The notes under the pieces were generated by a model that worked only from the letters and a program-made list of their open reading frames with translations, did no database searches and had not been told where the DNA came from. Positions 25,043 to 36,100 of a DNA stretch of 64,000 nt are shown here, one piece after another. The DNA lies in NCBI RefSeq assembly GCF_003347605.1, contig NZ_QDFZ01000019.1, positions 55,096 through 119,095 on the forward strand. The letters are read 5' to 3'. How positions within the stretch are numbered: position 1 is the stretch's first letter; each line of letters starts with the position of its first letter. Made by a program: the position numbers and the translations under genes. The stretch comes from Chryseobacterium sp. KLBC 52. GTDB taxonomy: Bacteria; Bacteroidota; Bacteroidia; Flavobacteriales; Weeksellaceae.

Positions 25043-27496
25043 ATGAAAAAATTAAGCACAGCTGTATTATTGCTTGGAGCAATTCTGGTCGCTGCTCAGG
25101 AAAGTGAGGAAAAAGGAAAACAGATCGAAGATATCATCATCGTCGGAAACCGTAATGTCAAAAGAACAAAGCTGGAGACCCCTGTTCCTGTAGATGTAAT
25201 CAACATCGATAAAATCCAGAGAAGTTCTCCGCAAATGACGGCTCAGGATCTTCTGAACTATGTGATTCCATCGTTCAATGCAGTGAGACAGTCTGCTTCT
25301 GATGGGACAGAACATATTGACCCTGTTACTTTGAGAGGTATGGGACCCGATCAGGTTTTGGTGCTGCTTAACGGAAAAAGAAGACATTCTACCTCTTTGG
25401 TAAATTATCAGAATACCGTAGGAAATGGCTCTGTAGGAACAGATTTGAGTACCATTCCCGTAATTGCAATTGATAGAATAGAAGTGTTAAGAGATGGAGC
25501 TGCTGCACAATATGGTTCTGATGCCATTGCAGGAGTGATCAATATAATTCTTAAGAAAAATGCCGGAGCTTCAGCAAGTCTTACCTATGGACTGACGGGA
25601 AGAAATGATGGTGATACTTACCAGGCAGGAGTTAACTATGGTGCTTCATTAGGAAAAAAAGATGGTTATATCAATCTATCCCTGCAATTAAGCCACAGAG
25701 GAAAAACCACTAGAACGCAAAATCACGATCTGGATATTTTCGGAGATAATTTTGCGTATGAATTTGCTGGTGATGCAGAAGCCGTAAAAGCTGCCAGAGC
25801 CGCAGATGATGCAGAAATTGCAAAAAGAGGATTAACGCGTGATGACTTTAATTTTCAGATCGGAGATGCCCAGATCAGACAGGGACAGCTGTTTTTCAAT
25901 TCAGAATATCCTTTTAATGACAATTTTAAGCTGTATTCTTTTGGAGGGTTCAGCATCAAAGAAGGAAATGGCTTTGGTTTCAGAAGACTTCCGAGCGAAA
26001 AATCTAATGTGGTTTCATCCCTTTATCCGAACGGATTTCAGGCTATTCTGGCCTCCCAGGTATATGATGTTTCGTATGCTGTAGGAGCAAAATATAATGT
26101 TAACGACTGGTTTTTTGACCTTAGCAATACCTTTGGAAACAACACTTTCAATTATAATGTAAACAATACGAATAATGCTTCTTTGGGCGCAAAATCTCCA
26201 ACCCGTTTTTATGCCGGAGCGCATAGCTTTCTTCAAAATACCATTAATCTTGATGTTTCCAAAAATATAAACCGTTTCAATATTGCTTTCGGTGGTGAGT
26301 TCAGGTTTGAACAATACCAGATCAAAGCTGGTGATGAAGCTTCTTATACCCAATATGACATCAATGGAAATGTAGCCACTGAAGGATCAACAGTGCTTGG
26401 TGCGGGTGGATCCCAATCCTTTATCGGATTTTCTCCAAATAATGCATTGAAGAACGACAGACATTCCACCGCAGTGTATGCAGATGTTTCCTATGATTTA
26501 GATAAAAAATTGAATATTGATGCAGCAGCAAGATTTGAAAACTATTCAGATTTCGGAAATACACTGAACGGAAAACTTGCGGTACGGTATGAATTTGTAA
26601 AAAACTATGCGGTAAGAGCTGCGGTGGGAACAGGATTCAGAGCACCATCATTGCAACAGCAGTATTTTAATAACTCTTATGCCGATATTTCTACTTCAGG
26701 CGAGAAGATTGTCACCAAGGGAATTTTTAGCAATGACAGCAAAGCCGCTGAAATTCTTGGATTTGATAAACTCAAACAGGAAACCTCTGTAAACGGAAGT
26801 GCCGGATTTACTTTAAAACCTGTAAAAGGACTGTTGATAACCGTAGATGGATATATCATTAAAGTAAAAGACAGAATCGTTATTACGGGTAATATAACAG
26901 ATCCAAGATTGTCAGATCCAGCGGTAGTAGGACAGGGAAATGAGGTAGAGAGCGGAAGATTTTTTGCAAATGCTATCGATACCGAAACCAAAGGAGTTGA
27001 TGTCGTAGTAACCTATGACTGGATTCTTGGCAAGGGAAAATTAAATATCAATCTTGCCGGAAACTATACGGAAACTAAAATCACAGATTTCCACTTTCCG
27101 GAAAACTTAGGAACACCTCAGGAACAGTTTTTTGGTCCGGATCAGATCAATATCATTGAAACCCTGTCTCCAAAAACAAAAGCTTCATTAGGATTAAATT
27201 ATGGAATCGGGAAGTTCAGTTTTCTCGTAAGAAATACCTATTTTGGTAAGGTAATAAGAGATGGCTATCCGTTTGGAGATGTGCAAGAGTTTTCCCCAAA
27301 AGTAGTAACCGACATCAGTGTTGGGTATGATATCACCAAAAGTATCAATTTTACAGTAGGAGCCAACAATGTATTTGATGTTTTCCCGGATCGCCAGATT
27401 TATAAGAATTCGTATTATGGAGTATTCAAATATGCACCGGTTCAGATGGGAACGCTGGGGAATTATTTCTTCGGAAGGGTTAATTTTAATTTTTAA
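25043..27496 (+). CDS. TonB-dependent outer membrane receptor
   Basis: 817 residues from ATG 25043 (MKKLSTAVLLLGAILVAAQE, signal peptide). The TonB-box-like EDIIIVGNRN is followed by a plug domain (about 40-165) with TLRGMGPDQVLVLLNGKRRH and RIEVLRDGAAAQYGSDAIAG, then a 22-strand-type barrel ending in FFGRVNFNF, with a terminal Phe. No N-terminal SusC carboxypeptidase-like domain is present. The SAM-I riboswitch in its leader and the permease 7 nt downstream indicate import of methionine or a related sulfur compound. An upstream TTG at 25028 is a less likely start. Confidence 0.92.
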   Translation: MKKLSTAVLLLGAILVAAQESEEKGKQIEDIIIVGNRNVKRTKLETPVPVDVINIDKIQRSSPQMTAQDLLNYVIPSFNAVRQSASDGTEHIDPVTLRGMGPDQVLVLLNGKRRHSTSLVNYQNTVGNGSVGTDLSTIPVIAIDRIEVLRDGAAAQYGSDAIAGVINIILKKNAGASASLTYGLTGRNDGDTYQAGVNYGASLGKKDGYINLSLQLSHRGKTTRTQNHDLDIFGDNFAYEFAGDAEAVKAARAADDAEIAKRGLTRDDFNFQIGDAQIRQGQLFFNSEYPFNDNFKLYSFGGFSIKEGNGFGFRRLPSEKSNVVSSLYPNGFQAILASQVYDVSYAVGAKYNVNDWFFDLSNTFGNNTFNYNVNNTNNASLGAKSPTRFYAGAHSFLQNTINLDVSKNINRFNIAFGGEFRFEQYQIKAGDEASYTQYDINGNVATEGSTVLGAGGSQSFIGFSPNNALKNDRHSTAVYADVSYDLDKKLNIDAAARFENYSDFGNTLNGKLAVRYEFVKNYAVRAAVGTGFRAPSLQQQYFNNSYADISTSGEKIVTKGIFSNDSKAAEILGFDKLKQETSVNGSAGFTLKPVKGLLITVDGYIIKVKDRIVITGNITDPRLSDPAVVGQGNEVESGRFFANAIDTETKGVDVVVTYDWILGKGKLNINLAGNYTETKITDFHFPENLGTPQEQFFGPDQINIIETLSPKTKASLGLNYGIGKFSFLVRNTYFGKVIRDGYPFGDVQEFSPKVVTDISVGYDITKSINFTVGANNVFDVFPDRQIYKNSYYGVFKYAPVQMGTLGNYFFGRVNFNF

Positions 27497-27503
27497 TCAG
27501 TAA

Positions 27504-28814
27504 ATGAGTACTATCTCACATCAGATTGGCTGGAAAACAGCCGCAGCCATTGTAGTTTCCAATATGATCGGAACAGGGATTTTTACCACCCTGGGATTTC
27601 AGCTTTCCGATATTACCAACACCTACAGTATTTTCCTGCTATGGAGTATCGGAGGAGTTCTTGCATTATTCGGGGCATTTTGCTACGCAGAATTAGGTTC
27701 ACATTTTAAAGGAAACGGAGGTGATTTTATTTATCTTAAAGAAACCTATCATCCGATTTTCGGATATCTCATAAGCTGGATCTCACTCATCATCGGATTT
27801 TCCTCTCCGGTAGCTTTGGCTGCTTTGGCTATGTCGAAATATCTTTCTGTATTTGAGTATTCTTTTGGAAACGGATTTGCGATTGCTGCTATTTTTCTGG
27901 TTGCCATTGCGTTATCGTTCAGTCTGAAAACATCCAGTAGATTTCATAACTTTTTTACATTCATTAAGATCACTTTCATTATTGTACTGGTAATTCTTGG
28001 GGTAGGAATTTCAGATTCACCGCAGATAGGCAACAGTCTCAATTTCAGTAACAGCTGGCAGAATGAGATCATGCTTCCTGCATTTGCTACCTCTCTGGTA
28101 TTTGTAACGTATTCTTACACAGGCTGGAATTCAGCATCTTATATCGCAGGAGAAATAAAAGATGTTCAGAAAAACCTTCCCAAATCACTCATCATCGGAA
28201 CTGTTTTCGTAACAGTAAGCTATATTTTAGTGAATTATATTATGCTGAAACATGCTCCGGTAAGTCAATTGGCAGGAAAAGAAGATGTGATGGGAGAAGC
28301 GGCTGTTAATATGCTGGGACCTGCTTTTGGAAAGATCGTCAATATTTTTATTGCCCTGCAGCTTATTGCAACCATCAGTGGTTATCTGTGGGTAGGATCA
28401 AGATTAACGCAGGCTTTTGCAAAGCATACCTCCATTTGGAGACCATTGTCAGTGGGTAATAAAAAAGGAATTCCGGTAAGAGCTATTTTCGCTCATGCCA
28501 TCATTGCAGCTATTATTATTCTTACAGGAAGCTTTAAAGAGATTTTTGTCTATACAGCCTTTATTTTACAGCTTTTTGCAAGTTTGGCGATTTCTACTGT
28601 ATTCTTCCTGAAGAAAAAAGACAGAAAAATCTTTAAGTCGAATGCATTCCATATTTTTCCGGCTGTTTTTTTACTATTTAGTTTTTATATTCTCTATTTT
28701 ACATTCATTCATAACCCTAAAGAAAGTTTGATAGGATTGGGAATTATCGCGGTAGGAATTATTTTATATCTGATAGACAAAAGACTTTCTAAAGGATCTC
28801 AGACCAAGTCTTAA
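27504..28814 (+). CDS. APC family amino acid permease
   Basis: 436 residues with about 12 transmembrane helices. The first-helix motif VVSNMIGTGIFTTLGFQ carries the unwound GTGIF substrate site of APC/LAT carriers. GALFGAFCYAELGS-like sequence (LALFGAFCYAELGSHFKGNG) and SYTGWNSASYIAGEIKD follow, both typical. It starts 7 nt after the TonB receptor gene and so lies under the same SAM riboswitch. This makes methionine or a derivative the likely cargo; substrate specificity is inferred from regulation only. Confidence 0.88.
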   Translation: MSTISHQIGWKTAAAIVVSNMIGTGIFTTLGFQLSDITNTYSIFLLWSIGGVLALFGAFCYAELGSHFKGNGGDFIYLKETYHPIFGYLISWISLIIGFSSPVALAALAMSKYLSVFEYSFGNGFAIAAIFLVAIALSFSLKTSSRFHNFFTFIKITFIIVLVILGVGISDSPQIGNSLNFSNSWQNEIMLPAFATSLVFVTYSYTGWNSASYIAGEIKDVQKNLPKSLIIGTVFVTVSYILVNYIMLKHAPVSQLAGKEDVMGEAAVNMLGPAFGKIVNIFIALQLIATISGYLWVGSRLTQAFAKHTSIWRPLSVGNKKGIPVRAIFAHAIIAAIIILTGSFKEIFVYTAFILQLFASLAISTVFFLKKKDRKIFKSNAFHIFPAVFLLFSFYILYFTFIHNPKESLIGLGIIAVGIILYLIDKRLSKGSQTKS

Positions 28815-28934
28815 CGACGCGGAAAGGTGAATAAACAAATTCTCAAATAAGCCTTTTTGTGCTTTTGCACCCTTTATCCCTAATGCTCAAAAATTTATGA
28901 TGATTCGGAATTTTAATTTTGAATTAATAATCCT

Positions 28935-28942
28935 TATCTTTG
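28935..28942 (+). promoter_or_regulatory. -7 promoter element before prfA
   Basis: TATCTTTG fits TAnnTTTG, 19 nt before the prfA start. The nearest TTG (28919-28921) is only 13 nt away, so the -33 element is unclear. Confidence 0.45.
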
Positions 28943-28961
28943 CACCCACAAAATTTCTACA

Positions 28962-30047
28962 ATGTCTAAATCATTAATTCCAAAATTAGAAGCTATAAAA
29001 CAAAGATATAATGAGGTTGCAGACCTTATTATACAGCCTGATGTCATTTCAGACCAAAAAAGATATTCTTCTTTGAACAAAGAATATAGTGATTTGGGAA
29101 AAATTGTAAGAGTTTACGATCAGTATAAAGGCGCTTTGGATAGTATTGCAGAATCTGACGAAATCATAGCTGATGGTTCAGACAGAGATCTGGTAGATCT
29201 GGCTAAAGAAGAAAAACTGGAAGCGCAATCCAGAATTCCTGGTCTTGAAGAAGAGCTGAAAGTATTACTGATTCCTAAAGATCCTGCAGATGACAAAAAC
29301 GTTATCGTGGAATTACGTGCTGGTACAGGTGGTGATGAAGCAGCGATCTTTGTAGAAGATGTGTACAGAATGTATACCATGTATTTCAAGACAAAAGGAT
29401 GGAGACATGAAGTAACAGATTCTAACGAAGCCGCAAAAGGATACAAGGAACTGATCATGAAAGTGGAAGGAGAAGGCGTTTACGGAATCATGAAGTTCGA
29501 ATCCGGAGTTCACCGTGTACAACGTGTACCTGAAACTGAATCTCAGGGAAGAGTTCATACTTCTGCCATCACGATTGCTGTTCTTCCGGAAGCTGAAGAA
29601 GTAGATTTTGAACTGAATCCTGCAGATATCGAAATGCAGACTTCCCGTTCAGGAGGTGCCGGTGGTCAGAACGTAAACAAGGTTGAAACTAAAGTTCAGC
29701 TTACCCACAAACCTTCAGGACTTGTTGTAGTTTGTCAACAGGCTCGTTCTCAGCTTGCTAACCGTGAGTTGGCAATGGAAATGCTAAGAACAAAACTATA
29801 CGATATTGAATTACAGAAAGTACAGGGAGATATCGCGGCACAACGTAAATCTATGGTATCTACAGGAGACCGTTCTGCAAAAATTAAAACGTACAACTAT
29901 CCACAGGGTAGAGTTACAGATCACAGAATCAATAAGTCTATGTACAATCTTGATGCTTATATGAATGGTGATATTTCTGAAATGATTGACGCTGTAATCA
30001 TGGCAGAAAATGCAGAGAAGATGAAAGGGGAAGAAGAGAATTATTAA
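28962..30047 (+). CDS. prfA: Peptide chain release factor 1
   Basis: It recognises UAA/UAG stop codons and triggers peptide release. 361 residues. The codon-recognition tripeptide region is [14 protein letters not shown] (PET in place of the usual PAT). The catalytic GGQ is in [16 protein letters not shown], around residue 234. The N-terminal coiled-coil domain and acidic linker are normal. It is monocistronic, with a promoter element upstream and a strong terminator 14 nt downstream. Confidence 0.97.
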   Translation: MSKSLIPKLEAIKQRYNEVADLIIQPDVISDQKRYSSLNKEYSDLGKIVRVYDQYKGALDSIAESDEIIADGSDRDLVDLAKEEKLEAQSRIPGLEEELKVLLIPKDPADDKNVIVELRAGTGGDEAAIFVEDVYRMYTMYFKTKGWRHEVTDSNEAAKGYKELIMKVEGEGVYGIMKFESGVHRVQRVPETESQGRVHTSAITIAVLPEAEEVDFELNPADIEMQTSRSGGAGGQNVNKVETKVQLTHKPSGLVVVCQQARSQLANRELAMEMLRTKLYDIELQKVQGDIAAQRKSMVSTGDRSAKIKTYNYPQGRVTDHRINKSMYNLDAYMNGDISEMIDAVIMAENAEKMKGEEENY

Positions 30048-30060
30048 AATAAAAATAAAT

Positions 30061-30098
30061 AAAAACAAAGCCTCTGACTGTTCAGGGGCTTTGTTTTT
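30061..30098 (+). terminator. Terminator after prfA
   Basis: AAAAACAAAGCCTCTGA pairs with TTCAGGGGCTTTGTTTTT, a long stem closed by A/T tracts. Confidence 0.85.
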
Positions 30099-30124
30099 CC
30101 CAATAACAAAACAAAATATCAACT

Positions 30125-30802
30125 ATGAAAAACTACAAAATTATTTTCCTGCTGTTGCTTACCGTGATGGGACAGCAACTGATGGCTCAGACAGAAGTAA
30201 AGAAACCTAAAGAAGCCTTTGAACTCTTTTTTGGTACTTTTGTGAGTAATGATGATGCAGCATTGAATAAACTCAATGATTATTTAAAACCCACCGTAGA
30301 CGGACAGATTGCTTATCAGGTAGATTTTAAAGAAACTTCACAGGAAATGATCAATGGCAGTGTAGAGAATTTTCTTGCCGCTTTTCCTAAAGCTACGGCA
30401 GCAGCATGTAAAAAAGAAGCTGAAGATTATTTCAGAGCTATGTTTGGAAACTTTAAAACGGGAAAACTTACTGTTAAAGACGTAAAAGTAGTCCCGAATG
30501 AACATGTGGAAGGACAAAAAATTGCTGAAATAAGCTATTCTGTAAGCTTCCTGGTGCCATCAAAACTGACTTCCGGACCGAAAGGAGATCTGAACAAAAT
30601 AAAAACGGAAGACCTTAAAAAATATTTAATTCAGGCAGTTCAGGATTTTAAAAATGCCAATAAGACTGTAACAACAGATCAGAACTTTAGTTTGTATGAA
30701 CTGAAAGAAGGAGATAAAATATATTATTGGAATGGCAGTCCGGATGAGATTGTTTCCAATCTTACCGACTTCTATTTTGAAAGCTTCGGAGCAAATGAAT
30801 AG
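30125..30802 (+). CDS. Secreted protein of unknown function
   Basis: 225 residues with a signal peptide (IIFLLLLTVMGQQLMAQT). The mature part is mixed alpha/beta with the pattern KEAFELFFGTFVSNDDAALNKL and a later GDKIYYWNGSPDEIV. It resembles a small NTF2-like or lumazine-type fold but no catalytic residues stand out. It is flanked by terminators, hence a single-gene unit. No family recognised with confidence. Confidence 0.7.
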   Translation: MKNYKIIFLLLLTVMGQQLMAQTEVKKPKEAFELFFGTFVSNDDAALNKLNDYLKPTVDGQIAYQVDFKETSQEMINGSVENFLAAFPKATAAACKKEAEDYFRAMFGNFKTGKLTVKDVKVVPNEHVEGQKIAEISYSVSFLVPSKLTSGPKGDLNKIKTEDLKKYLIQAVQDFKNANKTVTTDQNFSLYELKEGDKIYYWNGSPDEIVSNLTDFYFESFGANE

Positions 30803-30830
30803 GCGAAAAGTACGATTATAAAGAATAAAG

Positions 30831-30857
30831 AAGTCCCAATATAACGGGGCTTTTTTT
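30831..30857 (+). terminator. Terminator after secreted protein gene
   Basis: AAGTCCC pairs with GGGGCTT (one G-T pair) across an 8-nt loop, then seven T. Confidence 0.7.
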
Positions 30858-30898
30858 ATTTCATATACTTTGCGTATTTTTGAGAAAAACCGATCAGT

Positions 30899-33001
30899 AT
30901 GAATTTTAAACCTGTATTGTTAACCGCTGGAGTGTTGTTTTCAGCATCTTTTTATTCTCAGAAAATGATTTATCCTAAAGCATTAAAAGGCAGCCAGACA
31001 GATACCTATTTCGGAACAGCCGTTTCTGATCCTTTCAGAGATCTGGAAAACGATTCCGAACCTACAAAAAAATGGGTAGATGAAGAAGTCGCTTACAGCC
31101 AGAATTACCTTTCTAAAATTCCGTTCAGGGATAAAATCAAAAGCCAGTTGAAAGATATCTGGAACTATGAGAAAATTTCAGCACCTTTCAAAGAAGGAGA
31201 TTATACCTACTATTATAAAAATGATGGTTTGCAGGCGCAATCTGTTTTGTACAGAACCAACAATAAGACCAATGCTACAGAAGTATTTTTAGATCCTAAT
31301 AAATTTTCAGAAAAAGGAACGACTTCTCTTTCCAATCTTTCATTCAATAAAAAAGGAAACCTTGCAGCTTACTCTATTTCCGAAGGAGGAAGTGACTGGA
31401 ATAAGATTGTCATCATTGATGCTGTGACTAAAAAACAGATTGATGAAACTTTACTAGATGTAAAATTCAGTGGAATTTCATGGCAGGGAGACGAAGGGTT
31501 TTATTATTCAAGCTACGACAAACCGAAAGAAGGAACAGTACTTTCCGGAATGACGGATAAGCACAAAGTATATTTTCATAAACTGGGAACAAAGCAGTCT
31601 CAGGATAAATTGATTTTCGGTGGAGATAAAACTCCAAGAAGATATTTGAGCGCCGGAGTTTCTGAAGATCAGAGATATCTTATCATTTCTGCAGCTAATG
31701 CCACAAATGGTAATGAATTGTATATAAAAGATCTTAAAAAAGGAGGAGACTTTGTACAAATTATGAGCGGATTTGATATCAATGCCAGTATCGTAGACAC
31801 TCAGGGAGATGATCTTTTCATTTTTACAGATAAAGATGCCCCGAATATGCGTCTTGTAAAAACTACCATTGCTAATCCGGCACCTTCAACGTGGAAAGAC
31901 GTGATTCCACAGACAGAAAACGTATTGGGAATCTCTTCCGGAGGAGGATATTTCTTTGCAACTTATATGATTGATGCTATAGATCAGGTAAAACAGTTTG
32001 ATAAAGCTGGAAAACTGGTTAGGGAAATCACCCTTCCAGGCAAAGGAAATATCTCAGGATTCGGAGGAAAAGAAAAAGAGAAAGATGTTTACTTCTCTTT
32101 CAGCAATTATATTACACCGGGAACTACTTATAAATTCAATGTAGACTCAGGAAAATCTGAAGTCTATCAAAAACCGAAAGTGAAATTTAATCCGGATGAT
32201 TATGTTTCAGAGCAGGTATTTTACACTTCAAAAGACGGTACAAAAGTTCCTATGATGATCAATTATAAGAAAGGAACTAAACTGGATGGTAAAAATCCTA
32301 CGATTCTTTACTCTTACGGAGGTTTCAACATCAGCCTGCAGCCGTCATTCTCTGTAGTTAACGCTATCTGGATGGAAAATGGTGGTATTTACGCTGTTCC
32401 GAACATCCGTGGTGGTGGAGAATATGGTAAAAAATGGCATGATGCCGGGACTAAGCAGCAGAAGAAAAATGTTTTTGAAGACTTTATCGCCGCCGGAGAA
32501 TACCTTCAAAGTAAAGGATATACTTCAAAAGAATACATGGCACTGTCAGGAAGATCAAACGGAGGATTATTAGTAGGAGCAACAATGACAATGAGGCCAG
32601 ATCTTGCGAGAGTAGCCTTCCCTGGAGTTGGAGTTTTGGACATGTTGAGGTATAATAAATTTACTGCCGGAGCAGGATGGTCTTACGACTATGGTACTGC
32701 CGAGGACAGCAAAGAAATGTTCGAATATCTGAAATCCTATTCTCCTGTACATAATGTAAAAGCAGGAACTTGCTACCCATCTACCATGATCATTACCAGC
32801 GATCATGATGACAGGGTGGTTCCGGCACATTCATTCAAATTTGGAGCAGAACTTCAGGAAAAACAAGCATGTAAAAATCCTATTCTTTTAAGAATTGAAA
32901 AAAATGCAGGCCACGGAGCAGGAAGGTCAACAGATCAGGTGATCAGTGAAAATGCAGATCTTATATCATTTGCATTGTTTGAGATGGGAATAAAGAAATA
33001 A
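30899..33001 (+). CDS. Prolyl oligopeptidase family serine peptidase (S9A)
   Basis: 700 residues with a signal peptide (VLLTAGVLFSASFYSQ), so likely periplasmic. The N-terminal beta-propeller (about 75-425) precedes an alpha/beta-hydrolase domain. The catalytic Ser is in SGRSNGG (about residue 553), Asp in SDHDDRVV (about 637) and His in NAGHGAGRS (about 672). The N-terminal YPKALKGSQTDTYFGTAVSD and PFRDLENDSEPTKKWV are typical of the family. A TATTTTTG element at 30875-30882 is a plausible -7 box. It cleaves small Pro-containing peptides. Confidence 0.95.
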   Translation: MNFKPVLLTAGVLFSASFYSQKMIYPKALKGSQTDTYFGTAVSDPFRDLENDSEPTKKWVDEEVAYSQNYLSKIPFRDKIKSQLKDIWNYEKISAPFKEGDYTYYYKNDGLQAQSVLYRTNNKTNATEVFLDPNKFSEKGTTSLSNLSFNKKGNLAAYSISEGGSDWNKIVIIDAVTKKQIDETLLDVKFSGISWQGDEGFYYSSYDKPKEGTVLSGMTDKHKVYFHKLGTKQSQDKLIFGGDKTPRRYLSAGVSEDQRYLIISAANATNGNELYIKDLKKGGDFVQIMSGFDINASIVDTQGDDLFIFTDKDAPNMRLVKTTIANPAPSTWKDVIPQTENVLGISSGGGYFFATYMIDAIDQVKQFDKAGKLVREITLPGKGNISGFGGKEKEKDVYFSFSNYITPGTTYKFNVDSGKSEVYQKPKVKFNPDDYVSEQVFYTSKDGTKVPMMINYKKGTKLDGKNPTILYSYGGFNISLQPSFSVVNAIWMENGGIYAVPNIRGGGEYGKKWHDAGTKQQKKNVFEDFIAAGEYLQSKGYTSKEYMALSGRSNGGLLVGATMTMRPDLARVAFPGVGVLDMLRYNKFTAGAGWSYDYGTAEDSKEMFEYLKSYSPVHNVKAGTCYPSTMIITSDHDDRVVPAHSFKFGAELQEKQACKNPILLRIEKNAGHGAGRSTDQVISENADLISFALFEMGIKK

Positions 33002-33026
33002 CTCTAAAAAAGCAAAATATTTAAAC

Positions 33027-33062
33027 AAACAGTCGATTTTATTTAAAATTGACTGTTTTTTT
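33027..33062 (+). terminator. Terminator after prolyl oligopeptidase gene
   Basis: AAACAGTC (33027-33034) pairs with GACTGTTT (33051-33058), with ATTTT/AAAAT continuing inside; T-tract follows. Confidence 0.75.
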
Positions 33063-33138
33063 TATGTTGTTATGTTTATAATTCTTATTTTTAGGGCGGA
33101 TATTTAAAGTTTATTAATTCTAAACTATTTAGGTAATT

Positions 33139-36100
33139 ATGAAAAAAAGAATTTTACTCGTTTGTGCGTTGGCTGCTGGGCTATCCAGCTTTCATGCACA
33201 GAGGTGGGAACCGGCCTCACAAAGAACATCAGAGATCAGAAAAGAAGTAGAAGTTCAGTATGCTTACAAATTTGATTTGCAGTCTCTTAGGAATATTCTG
33301 AAAGATGCTGTAGAAACAGGTAAAGGAGCTCAGGCGGTGATCGTATCTCTGCCTACAGCAGAAGGGAAAATTGAAAAATTTGCTGTTTATAGTGATCCTG
33401 TGATGGAAAAATCCATGGCAGAAAGATATCAGCTGGGATCTTATGTGGGAGTAGGGGTTGATGATCCTGGCAAATATGTAAGATTCAGTACTGCACCTAC
33501 TGAAATGCAGTCGATGATTATCAAAGACGGAAAATTCCAGTTTATAGAGCCTATTACTACAGATAAGCAGGTTTATGGGGTTTTCTATAAAACGAAAAGA
33601 GCTGAGGGAGACCATGGTTTTGAATGTACTACGGAAGAAAAGAACCTTAAAGATATCAAGGTATTGGAATCCAACGGAAAAAAAAATCTTTCTAATGTAG
33701 GGATTACAAACAGACCGGCAAGTACAAAATACAGAACGTACAGATTAGCGCTTTCAACAACAGGAGAATATACAAAGAAATTTGATCCTTCCGGAGGAAT
33801 AACCAATACGGTTACTCAGATGAACGCTACGATGACCCGTGTAAATGGTATTTTCGAGAAAGATTTTGCTATTAAGCTTATTATTCAGGATCTTCCAAAT
33901 ATCATTTTTACAGATCCTGCAGCAGATCCTTATACCGGCAATTTAAATTTACAACTTCAGCAAACTTTAACAGCTCAAGTAGGAAATGCTAATTATGATA
34001 TGGGGCATGTCTTCAATGCTTCCGGAGGTAACGGAAACGCCGGGTCTATAGGATCTACATGCGTTGACCCTGCAACAAATACTTCACTGGCAAAAGGATC
34101 CGCATTTACACAGAATACAAACCCGGTAGGAGATTCTTTCGATATAGACTATGTTGCTCATGAAATGGGACATCAGCTGGGAGGTAACCATACATTCTCT
34201 CATGTTTCTGAAGGTTCCGGAGTAAATATAGAACCAGGAGGAGGAACTACTATTATGGGGTATGCAGGAATTACAGGAGATAATGTTCAGAATTTTACTG
34301 ATGCTTATTTCCATTATTCTTCCATTAATCAGGTTCTTAACAGTTTGGACAGTAAGCCCGGATGTGGAACATCAGAAAATATAACAACAAATACAGCTCC
34401 GGTAATTTCAGCGCTTCCTGCTTACAGTATTCCAAAAGGAACCGCATATTATCTGGATGCTACAGCTACAGATAGTGATCCTATTAAATATACATGGGAA
34501 CAGTATGATAGTGTAGATTCTTACAACTCAATCTCAGGAGACAGCGGTTGGGGATACAATGCACAAGGAGCTATAACAAGATCTTATTTTGGAGTAGCAA
34601 GCGGAAGAAGATATTTCCCAAGCCTTCCTATTGTAATGGGAGGATCTTTAACGGATAAAACGAAATGGGAAACAGTTTCTTATATTCCAAGAACACTTAA
34701 ATATGCGGTAACTGTAAGAGATGAGAATGCTTCTAGACCAATGCTCGTATCTGCGGAAACTACCGTAACAGTTACCAATGACGGACCTTTCAAATTTACC
34801 GGTCTTATTGATAATACAACATTATACAATAACGCAGCCAATACAATCTCATGGGATGTAGCTAATACCAACGGTGCACCATATAATGCTGCTAATGTTA
34901 AAATTGAATATACCACTGATCTGGTTAACGGATCAACATGGACAGAACTTGTAGCTTCTACTCCGAACACAGGAAGCTATACCGCTCAAATGCCTTCTGG
35001 TTTGACAGGAGCTATCAAATTGAGAATTTCTGCCATCGGAAATGTATTTTATGCTGTTTCTCCTAAGATTATCGTTGGAACTGCTCCTACTTCAACAACG
35101 GATGCTCCTACAGGGGTAGGATCAATAGCTACAGAAATCTTGAAAACGTCTGCTACTATTGGGTGGAATGCCGTTCCGGGAGCGACATATGCCGTTAAAT
35201 ATAGAAAATTGGGAGAATCTAACTGGACAAATGCTACCAGCACTACCAATTTTGTAGTATTGAACTCCCTTGAAGATGAAACAAATTATGAAGCTCAGGT
35301 AGCTGCAGTAGTGAATACAGTTCCTGGAGCGTTCTCTTCTACCTATGCATTCAAAACAAAAGGATTAAGAACAGGTTCAGATTACTGTTTAATGACAACA
35401 GGTGGAAACAGCTTTGCAAGCTTTAGCTTTAACAGTGGTTTAGCTCAATTAAACTTAGCGAATCTGGCTTACTCTCAGTTAACTTACAAAACTATTTTCA
35501 GTACTTATCAGGACTTTACTGAAGATGCAACTAAACAAATTAATTTAACCAAAGGAACACAATATACATTGTCTTATTTCAATGTTGGTAACACAGCAGG
35601 TTATAATGACAAAATGGAAGTGTGGATTGACTTTAACAGAAACGGAGTTTTTGAAGCTTCAGAAAAAGTAGGTACTAAAACAACTGTTCCTCCTGCAAAT
35701 GGACAATATACAGGAACTATGGTATTCACTGTGCCAGCTACTGCATACGCTGGGGATAAACTCCTGAGAATGAGAGTGGCAAATACTTTCTTTAATGCTG
35801 CTACAGGACCATGTGGAAGCCCATCGGTTCCGGTACAGGGAGGAGGAGTTATTTCACAAGGTTCATTCAAAGACTTTTCTGTGAAAATTTCAGAAACCCT
35901 TGCGGTAAATGAAACCAAAGATGTAAAATCAACTGAAATTTCAATTTATCCTAACCCTGCAGATACTTTTGTAGAAGTGAAAAATCTTAAAGGTAAAGCA
36001 GATTACAAAATCTATACTGCGGACGGAAGATTAGCTCAGGAAGGTCAGATTGACGGACAACGAATCAATGTAGCTTCATTGATCAAAGGGATGTATGTCA

